NCBI GenBank assembly: GCA_002427165.1
Contig: DIQB01000077.1
Coordinates: forward strand, 1 to 9,380
Length of the DNA: 9,380 nucleotides
DNA from: Firmicutes bacterium UBA5473
GTDB lineage: Bacteria; Bacillota; DTU084
Reading direction: 5' to 3'
The position numbers and the translations under genes are program-made. Below, piece after piece: positions 1-5,875 of this stretch. Below the pieces are notes generated by a model. That model was not told where the DNA came from, did not search any database, and saw only the letters and a program-made list of their open reading frames with translations. Position 1 is the stretch's first letter. Each line of letters opens with the position of its first letter.

Positions 1-158
1 CTCCCGTGCGGAGGCGTGGATTGAAACTGGGAATCGAAGAGCAAAGACGCATTGGCTCATGTCGCCTCCCGTGCGGAGGCGTGGATTGAAACCCATCTGG
101 TATTAACATCGTCGGACTGTTCGTTGGTCGCCTCCCGTGCGGAGGCGTGGATTGAAAC
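1..158 (+). CRISPR. CRISPR array, leader-distal end, subtype I-C-like repeat
   Basis: There are two complete identical 32-base repeats, at 61-92 and 127-158, and a third cut by the window edge at 1-27. They separate spacers of 33 bases (28-60) and 34 bases (93-126). Each repeat contains a 7-bp stem, CGCCTCC/GGAGGCG, around a CGTGC loop, and ends in TGGATTGAAAC. That 11-base tail matches the 5' handle expected after Cas5d cutting in subtype I-C. The ATTGAAAC end points right, so transcription should run on the + strand with the leader and newest spacers off the left edge. No cas genes are in the window; in I-C loci they usually lie upstream. The last repeat is not degenerate. The spacers show no obvious match elsewhere in the window. 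The subtype rests on repeat resemblance only. Confidence 0.95.
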
Positions 159-174
159 GATCTTTATTTGAGGC

Positions 175-180
175 AAGGTG
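175..180 (+). promoter_or_regulatory. Ribosome binding site that leaves the start of the first WYL gene open
   Basis: AAGGTG lies 6 bases before GTG at 187, a normal spacing. The longer GTG start at 178 lies inside this motif and would have to use GAGG at 170-173, only 4 bases away. The start at 187 is therefore at least as likely as 178, and would shorten the protein by three residues. Confidence 0.45.
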
Positions 181-1365
181 AAAACTGTGACAGCAAAACA
201 AAAGCAACTAATCGAAACTTTATCCCAGGGCTCTTGCAACATGCACGACCTCTTGCAGCAACTGGGCATCTCCGAGCGCACGTTGTGGCGGTATAAAAAG
301 GCTCTTGCCGAGCAAGGTTATAACCTAATCATAAATAAAGATACCTGTAGGCTTATTCCCAAAGGTTGGCTAGGAGACGTGGGAAGTAAATGCGCTGAAG
401 ATACTGATGTAAGACGGTTTGCTATTTTAAGGCTATTATCAGAGTCCCCATTAGATGCAGTTGAGATCAATCACAAGATTAAACAGAGGTTTGAGATCAA
501 AGATAGCACTATTAAAAATGACCTCAGGAGACTGCAACAACAGAGCGTTGTTAGGGAAGAAAATGGGAAGTATACATTGGGAGAGGCCATGTTAGGAGAG
601 CTGGAGCTAAGCCAAGAGGAGGGCAGTAGGCTCCTTTCTTATCTCGTTATTAAACAGCAAATAGAGGGCAAAAACGCACTGTATAACTCCCTGGTGCATT
701 CCTTGGCAACTAGAGTTGGTAAAAATAGCTGGTTCTCCTGGCAACAAGCACGACGCACCACACAGCGCATTTGCATCAAGGGTAAGCATCAAGATTTAGA
801 AATGCGAGAGCGAGCTATGGCAGAACGATTAGAGCTTGCAAGCTGGGAAGAGCAGGTAGTGGAAATTTTATATCACCGAGAGCGTCGTATGGTGGAACCT
901 TTGGGCGTTATCTACTCCTATCATCAGGATGCCTGGTATTTACATGCTTTTTGCCAAAAGGCAAACGCCAGAAGAACTTTTCGACTGGATCAGATCGAGG
1001 AATTTCAAGTTTTGGAAGATAAATTTTCTTATCCCCCAAATTTTGACCTGGAAGATAACTTTGCCTATTCTTGGGGGATCATGGTGGACGAGCCCCCGGT
1101 AGAGGTGCGGATCAAATTTTTTAATGATTATAATGTGCTATCTAGATTGAGCCGGGAAGTTGCCGAGCGCCAGAGGGCTAAAACAACCCCTCTCGATGAT
1201 GGCTCTATTCTCTATGAGGATCTGGTGGTTGGCATGGAAGAGTTTAAGGTGTGGATTCGTAGCTTCGGAAGCTCCGCCCAAATCCTCGAACCAGAAGCAC
1301 TACGGGAAAATCTTTTGGCAAGCGTTAGGGCAGCCCTGGCCCGGTATGGGGAGGTGGGGAACTGA
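178..1365 (+). CDS. WYL-domain transcriptional regulator with two N-terminal helix-turn-helix regions
   Basis: This is a probable DNA-binding regulator that responds to a ligand through its WYL domain; that domain binds nucleic acids or nucleotides in several studied families. A first helix-turn-helix spans about residues 6-45 (DLLQQLGISERTLWRYKKAL). A second, winged helix is at about 77-136 (DSTIKNDLRRL). The WYL domain is at about 215-285, with W253-Y254-L255 in DAWYLHAF and a conserved FRLDQIEEF segment. A WCX-like C-terminal domain is at about 305-390. The start is GTG at 178 or 187. The gene begins only 19 bases after the last CRISPR repeat with no visible promoter, and its TGA shares a base with the next gene's ATG. 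The next gene is a clear paralogue, so the two may act as a PafB/PafC-like pair. WYL proteins regulate some CRISPR systems, but control of this array is inference. Confidence 0.88.
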   Translation: MKTVTAKQKQLIETLSQGSCNMHDLLQQLGISERTLWRYKKALAEQGYNLIINKDTCRLIPKGWLGDVGSKCAEDTDVRRFAILRLLSESPLDAVEINHKIKQRFEIKDSTIKNDLRRLQQQSVVREENGKYTLGEAMLGELELSQEEGSRLLSYLVIKQQIEGKNALYNSLVHSLATRVGKNSWFSWQQARRTTQRICIKGKHQDLEMRERAMAERLELASWEEQVVEILYHRERRMVEPLGVIYSYHQDAWYLHAFCQKANARRTFRLDQIEEFQVLEDKFSYPPNFDLEDNFAYSWGIMVDEPPVEVRIKFFNDYNVLSRLSREVAERQRAKTTPLDDGSILYEDLVVGMEEFKVWIRSFGSSAQILEPEALRENLLASVRAALARYGEVGN

Positions 1366-2351
1366 TGGGCGGAGATATTGTTGTGCGTTTGAGTCAACTC
1401 ATCTGTGCCTTAAGCACCCATCCTGGAGAGGGATTATCATCCCGGAAGCTAGCAAACCTATGTGGTGCTGCCCATGAGGTTGTAAATGCGGATCTTGAGA
1501 TGCTTAGTTCTTGCTTTCCCATCTATTTTTCACCTGAAGATACAGAGGACTTCAGGCAGCCTCGGCTTTGGTATTACGAGGAAGTAGGAAGGCATGTACA
1601 ACCTGCATTTCGTCTCTCTGTAAAAGAGACTATGGAGCTGCTCGCGTGTCTCGAGGCAGAACAGGATCCTATAATCTGTGGGATCAGATCTCAGCTTGAG
1701 CATACCCTCCTGCCGAGTGGCGAAGATAGAGAGCGAATTAGATCCCAACAGCGATGTATTTATAAAGGCGGCAAACCTCCCTACGACGCCTTGCAGCCTT
1801 CAGAGCGGATTTATCAGCTGGCGCAGCTGTGCGGCAGGCGTAGGCTAGTTATCCAATATAAAAAACAAAACGGGGAGCTCAGTAAAAGAAGCATCGATCC
1901 CCTTGGGCTTGTATATTGCTGGACAACAGGAGCGTGGTATCTTGTCGCCTACTCACTCCCGCAAAAGGACTATCGCAACTTCAGAGTTGGACGTATCCTC
2001 TCTTACCAGGAGCTCGGCGCAGCTGACTCATACGAAACCTTTTCCCTTAAAGATTATCTAGCCCATGCGTGGGGGGTACAGGTAGCGGAAACAATCTATG
2101 AGGTAAAAATTCGCTTTTACGATGATTATAATGTCCACAGCCGGGTGCGCAGAGAAACCCAAGGGCGTAGTTTTGCAAAGCTAGAAAAAGAGCCTTCCGG
2201 CACCCTTCTCTATACGGACCTGGTGGCAGGCCTCAAGGAGATTAGAGTTTGGGTCCGTAGCTTCGGCGCTTCAGCAGAAGTATTAGAGCCTGATAAATTG
2301 CGCAAGGAATTAATTGATAGCTATCAGAGGATCCTAGATCGATATAAATGA
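1365..2351 (+). CDS. WYL-domain transcriptional regulator, second of a tandem pair
   Basis: A 328-residue probable transcription regulator. The N terminus (about 6-55) looks like a winged helix-turn-helix (SSRKLANLCGAAHEVVNADLE). The WYL domain spans about 145-215, with W191-Y192-L193 and the conserved FRVGRI arginine region. The WCX-like domain is at about 240-325. The last 80 residues closely parallel the upstream protein: FYDDYNVHSRVRRE against FFNDYNVLSRLSRE, and VWVRSFGASAEVLEPDKLR against VWIRSFGSSAQILEPEALR. This indicates tandem duplication and divergence; this copy lacks the extra first helix-turn-helix of its partner. ATG at 1365 overlaps the preceding TGA and has GGGGAGGTGGGG just upstream, so translational coupling and near-equal expression are likely. 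A heterodimer is plausible but not shown. Confidence 0.88.
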   Translation: MGGDIVVRLSQLICALSTHPGEGLSSRKLANLCGAAHEVVNADLEMLSSCFPIYFSPEDTEDFRQPRLWYYEEVGRHVQPAFRLSVKETMELLACLEAEQDPIICGIRSQLEHTLLPSGEDRERIRSQQRCIYKGGKPPYDALQPSERIYQLAQLCGRRRLVIQYKKQNGELSKRSIDPLGLVYCWTTGAWYLVAYSLPQKDYRNFRVGRILSYQELGAADSYETFSLKDYLAHAWGVQVAETIYEVKIRFYDDYNVHSRVRRETQGRSFAKLEKEPSGTLLYTDLVAGLKEIRVWVRSFGASAEVLEPDKLRKELIDSYQRILDRYK

Positions 2352-2398
2352 CAGTGCACCATCCCCCGCTGTGGTATGGTTGAGGTGGGGGTATACAA

Positions 2399-3082
2399 AT
2401 GAACACAGAAAAAATCCACAGGGAACTCAAAAAGTTACAGGTCAAAAGGCTCAATTCGCAGCTTGCCTTTATTTATCGGGATTCAAATTCTCATATTTCA
2501 TCTTTAACCGAGGCTCTGCTTGCTGGAAAAAGTATCATCAGGGAAAAAGCAGGCTTGGTAACTGTCACCAATACAGGTTCCCAGCCGATCGTAATTTTAG
2601 CAGGAGAGCCCCTAATTGAGCCCTGGCACATGAGGGTAACTCTCCTGGCACCATCGGGTTTTGTTCTTTTTATTCCCCCAAGTTACCTGGCAAAGAATCT
2701 GACCTCAGATGCGGAGATGGTTTCACTCAAAAAAACACCATGGCAGGCGGGAGCAGCAGGGCTCGTCACTCCTGGATCCTTGGAGGTGCTACCAACGCCT
2801 GGTCTTGCAGCCCAATATTGGCCCCTATTTTTAGCCAAACAAGAAAACTTCGTTATTGAAAAAGGCACAGTAGAAGATTTTTTAGCGCAATTGGATAACC
2901 TAACAATCACACCCCTCTCCACAGTAGGAGCGGGAGCAGCCTTCTCTCTTTGGGGCACTAACCTCAGGGGAAGAGCATTACTCAATCGCAATCAACTTGT
3001 TCATTTATATATGCAAAAGATAGGTGACAAATTTTGGAGAAATTGCCCCGGAGCTTCTATAGCAGAGACGCAGAAACCGTAG
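2399..3082 (+). CDS. Uncharacterised protein resembling the ARPP-1 domain family
   Basis: A 227-residue protein with no signal peptide or membrane segment, so probably cytosolic. Residues about 35-97 resemble the ARPP-1 domain (ADP-ribosylglycohydrolase and Rhodanese-Phosphatase associated protein): a SLTEALLAGK helix, a VTVTNTGSQPIVILAGEPLI strand pair with the characteristic G69-E70, then an IPPSY strand. The family usually has GE-L-G-QNR here, and this protein reads GEPLIEPWHMR, so it is divergent. The function of ARPP-1 is unknown, and the assignment is from memory of the family pattern. The gene lies 47 bases after the second WYL gene. ATG at 2399 is preceded by TGAGGTGGGG, with GAGGTG ending 11 bases before it. 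Its last 49 bases overlap the DNA glycosylase gene. Co-expression with the WYL and glycosylase genes suggests a stress or nucleic-acid role, but this is inference. Confidence 0.55.
   Translation: MNTEKIHRELKKLQVKRLNSQLAFIYRDSNSHISSLTEALLAGKSIIREKAGLVTVTNTGSQPIVILAGEPLIEPWHMRVTLLAPSGFVLFIPPSYLAKNLTSDAEMVSLKKTPWQAGAAGLVTPGSLEVLPTPGLAAQYWPLFLAKQENFVIEKGTVEDFLAQLDNLTITPLSTVGAGAAFSLWGTNLRGRALLNRNQLVHLYMQKIGDKFWRNCPGASIAETQKP
3022..3026 (+). promoter_or_regulatory. Ribosome binding site that sets the TTG start of the glycosylase gene
   Basis: AGGTG lies 7 bases before TTG at 3034, inside the 3' end of the upstream gene. No ATG or GTG in this frame is better placed. Starting here gives an N terminus (MEKLPRSFYSRDAETVAKEL) that matches the beginning of bacterial Mpg/Aag proteins. 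Confidence 0.65.
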
Positions 3083-3621
3083 CCAAAGAGCTTTTAGGCC
3101 AAATCTTCATTACCCGCCTGCCTCAAGGTGAAACCAGAGGGCTGATTGTAGAGACAGAAGCATATTTAGGCAGAGAAGACAAGGCGGCCCACAGTTTTGG
3201 AGGCAAAAAAACACAACGCAACGAGGTCTTGTATGGACCTGCAGGCCATGCTTATATTTACCTCATCTACGGTCTTTATCACCTGTTCAATATTGTGGTA
3301 GGGGAGCCTGGCGATCCCCAGGCTGTCTTGATCCGGGCCTTAGAACCCCTGGCGGGATTTGAAATTATGGCAAAGAGACGCAAAACAGAGCAAAAAAAGC
3401 TTTTAACCTCTGGCCCAGGGCGGCTGTCGGAGGCCATGGGTATCACACGGCAACTTAACGGAGAAAACCTTTTAGGAGAGCCCCTTTTTATTGCTAAAGG
3501 AACAGATGAGCCCAGGGAGATCATAGCAAAACCTCGAATTGGCATCGACTATGCCCAAGAGTGGGTAGACAAACCCCTGCGTTTCTACCTCGCAAATAAT
3601 TCTTTTATCTCAAAACCCTGA
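3034..3621 (+). CDS. mpg: 3-methyladenine (alkyladenine) DNA glycosylase, AAG/MPG family
   Basis: This enzyme removes alkylated and deaminated purines such as 3-methyladenine and hypoxanthine from DNA, starting base-excision repair. It is the AAG/MPG fold, not the helix-hairpin-helix AlkA type. VETEAY at 39-44 carries the catalytic glutamate, E42 (human AAG E125), and Y44 (Y127). H53 in AAHS corresponds to H136. YIYLIYGLY at 74-82 supplies pocket tyrosine Y76 (Y159) and the base-displacing Y79 (Y162). N86 matches N169, and R101 in IRALEP matches R182. SGPGRL and the C-terminal KPLRFYLANN are also typical. At 195 residues it is a normal bacterial length, with all key residues present, so it is probably active. 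It overlaps the preceding gene by 49 bases from a TTG start, implying coupled translation at the end of the WYL-led operon. No clear terminator follows before the next promoter. Confidence 0.96.
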   Translation: MEKLPRSFYSRDAETVAKELLGQIFITRLPQGETRGLIVETEAYLGREDKAAHSFGGKKTQRNEVLYGPAGHAYIYLIYGLYHLFNIVVGEPGDPQAVLIRALEPLAGFEIMAKRRKTEQKKLLTSGPGRLSEAMGITRQLNGENLLGEPLFIAKGTDEPREIIAKPRIGIDYAQEWVDKPLRFYLANNSFISKP

Positions 3622-3628
3622 AAAAGCC

Positions 3629-3656
3629 TTGACAAGAAAAAAATAGCTGCTATAAT
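3629..3656 (+). promoter_or_regulatory. Strong sigma-A promoter with extended -10 for the metal operon
   Basis: A perfect -35, TTGACA (3629-3634), and a perfect -10, TATAAT (3651-3656), are separated by 16 bases. TG at 3648-3649 forms an extended -10. Transcription should start near 3663-3665, some 60 bases before the HMA gene. So strong a core promoter before metal-transport genes suggests it is held down by a repressor. Confidence 0.88.
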
Positions 3657-3658
3657 AA

Positions 3659-3675
3659 AACTAAGCTACTAAGTT
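3659..3675. promoter_or_regulatory. Imperfect palindrome over the transcription start, possible operator
   Basis: AACTAAG-CTA-CTAAGTT is a 17-base dyad with 6 of 7 arm positions paired. It starts two bases after the -10 box and covers the expected +1, the usual place for a repressor site. It matches no regulator consensus I can name with confidence. A metal-sensing repressor of ArsR/SmtB or similar type is a guess from context. Confidence 0.4.
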
Positions 3676-3680
3676 ATAAA

Positions 3681-3706
3681 TAGTCAAACCAAAACAGGTT
3701 AGACTA
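3681..3706. promoter_or_regulatory. 10-bp inverted repeat in the 5' leader of the metal operon
   Basis: TAGTCAAACC and GGTTAGACTA form an inverted repeat with 9 of 10 positions paired around AAAACA. It lies in the expected untranslated leader, 7 bases before the ribosome site. It could be a repressor operator or an mRNA hairpin affecting translation. It has no T-run, so it is not a typical terminator. Confidence 0.5.
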
Positions 3707-3727
3707 AATAAATGGAGGTGTTGAAAA

Positions 3728-3937
3728 ATGACAGAACTATCATTGAGACTGGAGGGCCTAGCCTGCCCCACATGCGCAGGCAAGGTAGAGGGCACTTTGG
3801 CACGCAAAGCGGGAGTTGAGGAAGCTAAAGTGCATTTCACAACAGGTAGGGTACAGATCAAATACAACCCAGAGCAGGTAGAGGAAGCAGAACTCAGGGA
3901 ACTCATCGAAGCCATGGGATACGATATTTTGGATTAA
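3728..3937 (+). CDS. Stand-alone HMA-domain heavy-metal-binding protein
   Basis: A 69-residue protein made of a single heavy-metal-associated (HMA) domain with the ferredoxin-like beta-alpha-beta-beta-alpha-beta pattern. The metal site is C13-P14-T15-C16 in GLACPTCAGKVE, followed by the usual VHFTTGRVQIKYNPEQV strands and a GYDILD end. It is cytosolic and would deliver a metal ion to, or regulate, a transporter. ATG is 7 bases after GGAGGTG, and the gene is first after the strong promoter. The next gene, 14 bases downstream, is a P1B-ATPase without an HMA domain, so this protein probably supplies that domain in trans. Copper chaperones of the CopZ type look similar, but the partner ATPase has no CPC motif, so zinc, cadmium, cobalt or another metal is also possible. 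Confidence 0.9.
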   Translation: MTELSLRLEGLACPTCAGKVEGTLARKAGVEEAKVHFTTGRVQIKYNPEQVEEAELRELIEAMGYDILD

Positions 3938-3939
3938 GC

Positions 3940-3945
3940 GAGGTG
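3940..3945 (+). promoter_or_regulatory. Ribosome binding site that sets the ATPase start
   Basis: GAGGTG lies 6 bases before ATG at 3952. The upstream in-frame GTG at 3943 is part of this motif and has no ribosome site of its own, so ATG at 3952 is chosen. Confidence 0.75.
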
Positions 3946-3951
3946 ATCCCC

Positions 3952-5814
3952 ATGACCCGAAGCAAAAGCTCCACCCTCTGGGTTGGGGCTTTCTTTGACA
4001 AAAAATGGAACTCCCTTTTAGCAGGACCCCTGCTTTTAGCGGCCTGGTTAATAGGCCGCATGAACCCTGGCTCCGGCTGGAGCATGTCTTTATATATTGC
4101 AGTTACCTTAATCTCAGGGCTTCCCATCCTGCGCTCTGCCATCGGGCAGCTGCGCTGGAAGGTAGTGGGAATCCCAGCCTTGGTTAGTATAGCCGCCATC
4201 GGCGCCTCTCTTATTGGCGAATACTGGGAGGCAGCAGTGGTAACATTTCTCTACTCCTTTGGTGAGTACCTGCAAAACCTCACCTTAGAGAGGACCCGGG
4301 GTGCCCTAAAATCCCTCGTGGAATCTGCACCTAAGACTGCAAGGGTGCGCCGGGATGGAGAGGAGATAGAGATCCCAGCGGGAAAAGTGAACAGAGGGGA
4401 ATTTGTGATCGTCCGGCCTGGGGAGAAGATCCCTGTAGATGGCGTGGTAGTCAGAGGGCAAGCTGCAGTAAACCAGGCAGCCCTAACTGGCGAATCTATC
4501 CCTGTGGAGCGCACAGGCGGAGACGGGGTTGAAAGCGGCGGTATTGTGGAACTAGGTTACCTGGAGATAGAGGCCCGGAGGGTAGGCTCAGATACAACCT
4601 ATTCTAGGATCATCCACCTGGTGGAGGAAGCCCAAGAAGCAAAAGCTCCTGCCCAGCAATTTTTAGAGCGCTTTGCCCGTTACTACACCCCAGCCATAAT
4701 TGCTATGAGCGTGGTTGCCCTAATCATCACCCGCAACCTAGATCTCTCACTTACTCTCCTTGTCATCGCCTGTCCAGGCGCCTTGGTTATAGCGGCCCCA
4801 GTCTCCTTTGTGGCTGGCATTGGCAACGCAGCCAAAAGAGGCGTAATTTTCAAAGGCGGAGTGCACCTCGAGGCTGCAAGCAAGATCGATGCCGTGGCAC
4901 TGGATAAAACCGGGACTCTAACCCAGGGTCAGCCGCAAGTTGTGGCTATCCACAGCCAGGGGGACGAAGAAGAACTGCTACGTCTGGTGGCAGGAGCAGA
5001 ACGCTATAGCGAGCACCACTTAGGTGGGGCCGTCTTAAGAAAATACCAAGGAGAGCTACCTGAACCAGAATCCTTTGAAACCATCCCAGGCCAAGGTGTG
5101 GTAGCCCAAGTAGAGGGAAAATCCCTGCTTGTGGGCAATCGCAGGCTTATGGCAGAGAATGATTTAGATTTAGATAAGCTTGAGGAACTAGCCCAAAGGG
5201 AAGAAGCTTCAGGCCGCACTGTGGTCTGGGTGGCAAAAGATGGTATTGTGGAAGGGCTTATTAGCATCGCAGACGTGGCAAGACCAGGAGCAAAAGAATT
5301 GGTAGCAGCCTTGAAAAAAATGGGGATCGAGGAGACTATTCTTCTTACAGGAGACAACAAGCGGACAGCTGAAGCTTTGGCAGCGGAGCTTGGCATCGGC
5401 CAGGTGCGCTCTGAGCTCATGCCAGCGGATAAGCTATCCCAGATCCGCGCTCTGCAGGATCAGGGATATAAAGTGGCTATGGTTGGCGACGGCGTCAACG
5501 ATGCCCCAGCTTTGGCTGGTGCAGACCTTGGCATTGCCATGGGGCTAGCTGGCACAGATGCTGCAGTGGAGACAGCAGACCTCACACTGGTCCACGACCA
5601 ACCTGAACTCATTCCCTATGCCCTCGCTTTGAGCCGAGCCACTATGGCTAACCTTAAACAAAACGTAGTCTTTGCCCTGATTATTGTCTTCGCACTCCTG
5701 TTGGGAGTGCTAGTGGGTAAGGTTTTCTTGGGGTTGGGAATGTTCATTCATCAGCTGAGCGTCTTAGCTGTGATTGTAAATGCGATGAGACTTTTAGGAT
5801 ATAGACGAAAATAG
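3952..5814 (+). CDS. P1B-type heavy-metal ATPase with CPG motif and no N-terminal HMA domain
   Basis: A 620-residue membrane pump that would move a heavy-metal ion using ATP, probably outward. Numbering is from ATG 3952. Hydrophobic segments near 19-85 give the first membrane helices. The actuator TGES is at 179-182. The metal-site helix pair lies around 245-290 and carries C274-P275-G276 (IACPGALVIAAP) in place of the usual CPC. The phosphorylation motif DKTGTLT has D318, and GDGVNDAPAL is at 512-517. Two C-terminal helices end in HQLSVLAVIVNAMRLL, where His stands at the position of the ZntA metal-binding Asp. The P1B HP motif reads H355-H356 (SEHHLGG), an unusual substitution. CPG pumps occur in Gram-positive bacteria and are often annotated as Cd/Zn/Co exporters, but their metal is poorly defined. 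The gene sits between the HMA protein and a ZIP transporter in one operon. Confidence 0.93.
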   Translation: MTRSKSSTLWVGAFFDKKWNSLLAGPLLLAAWLIGRMNPGSGWSMSLYIAVTLISGLPILRSAIGQLRWKVVGIPALVSIAAIGASLIGEYWEAAVVTFLYSFGEYLQNLTLERTRGALKSLVESAPKTARVRRDGEEIEIPAGKVNRGEFVIVRPGEKIPVDGVVVRGQAAVNQAALTGESIPVERTGGDGVESGGIVELGYLEIEARRVGSDTTYSRIIHLVEEAQEAKAPAQQFLERFARYYTPAIIAMSVVALIITRNLDLSLTLLVIACPGALVIAAPVSFVAGIGNAAKRGVIFKGGVHLEAASKIDAVALDKTGTLTQGQPQVVAIHSQGDEEELLRLVAGAERYSEHHLGGAVLRKYQGELPEPESFETIPGQGVVAQVEGKSLLVGNRRLMAENDLDLDKLEELAQREEASGRTVVWVAKDGIVEGLISIADVARPGAKELVAALKKMGIEETILLTGDNKRTAEALAAELGIGQVRSELMPADKLSQIRALQDQGYKVAMVGDGVNDAPALAGADLGIAMGLAGTDAAVETADLTLVHDQPELIPYALALSRATMANLKQNVVFALIIVFALLLGVLVGKVFLGLGMFIHQLSVLAVIVNAMRLLGYRRK

Positions 5815-5862
5815 GGAGGAATCCTGGCCTGCCTGGAGAACGTTGTATAGTATGTTTTTGGG

Positions 5863-5868
5863 AAGGAG
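5863..5868 (+). promoter_or_regulatory. Ribosome binding site that sets the ZIP start
   Basis: AAGGAG lies 7 bases before ATG at 5876. Earlier in-frame candidates, TTG 5843 and ATG 5852, lack a well-spaced site, and the chosen start opens directly into the first membrane helix. Confidence 0.8.
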
Positions 5869-5875
5869 TCTTTCT

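Noticed and set aside
142..177. TTGAAA in the last repeat as a -35 element for the WYL genes
   Set aside because: No -10-like sequence lies 16-18 bases downstream, and the same motif occurs in every repeat.
57..281. Minus-strand reading frame across the CRISPR repeats
   Set aside because: Its repeated peptide VSIHASAREAT is simply the translated CRISPR repeat, and it overlaps the supported WYL gene.
1160..1477. Plus-strand frame bridging the two WYL genes
   Set aside because: It runs in another frame through two well-supported genes and has no family features or ribosome site.
2357..2379. ACCAT/ATGGT pair between the second WYL gene and the ARPP-1-like gene
   Set aside because: Only five base pairs with a 13-base loop and no T-run, so it is not a convincing terminator or operator.
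3943..3951. GTG at 3943 as the ATPase start
   Set aside because: It lies within the ribosome-binding motif of the better-placed ATG at 3952.
5004..5420. 138-residue minus-strand frame inside the ATPase gene
   Set aside because: It is antisense to the conserved nucleotide-binding region of the pump and shows no recognisable protein family.
5843..5875. TTG at 5843 or ATG at 5852 as the ZIP start
   Set aside because: Neither has a well-spaced ribosome site, and the extra residues would precede a normal ZIP N terminus.
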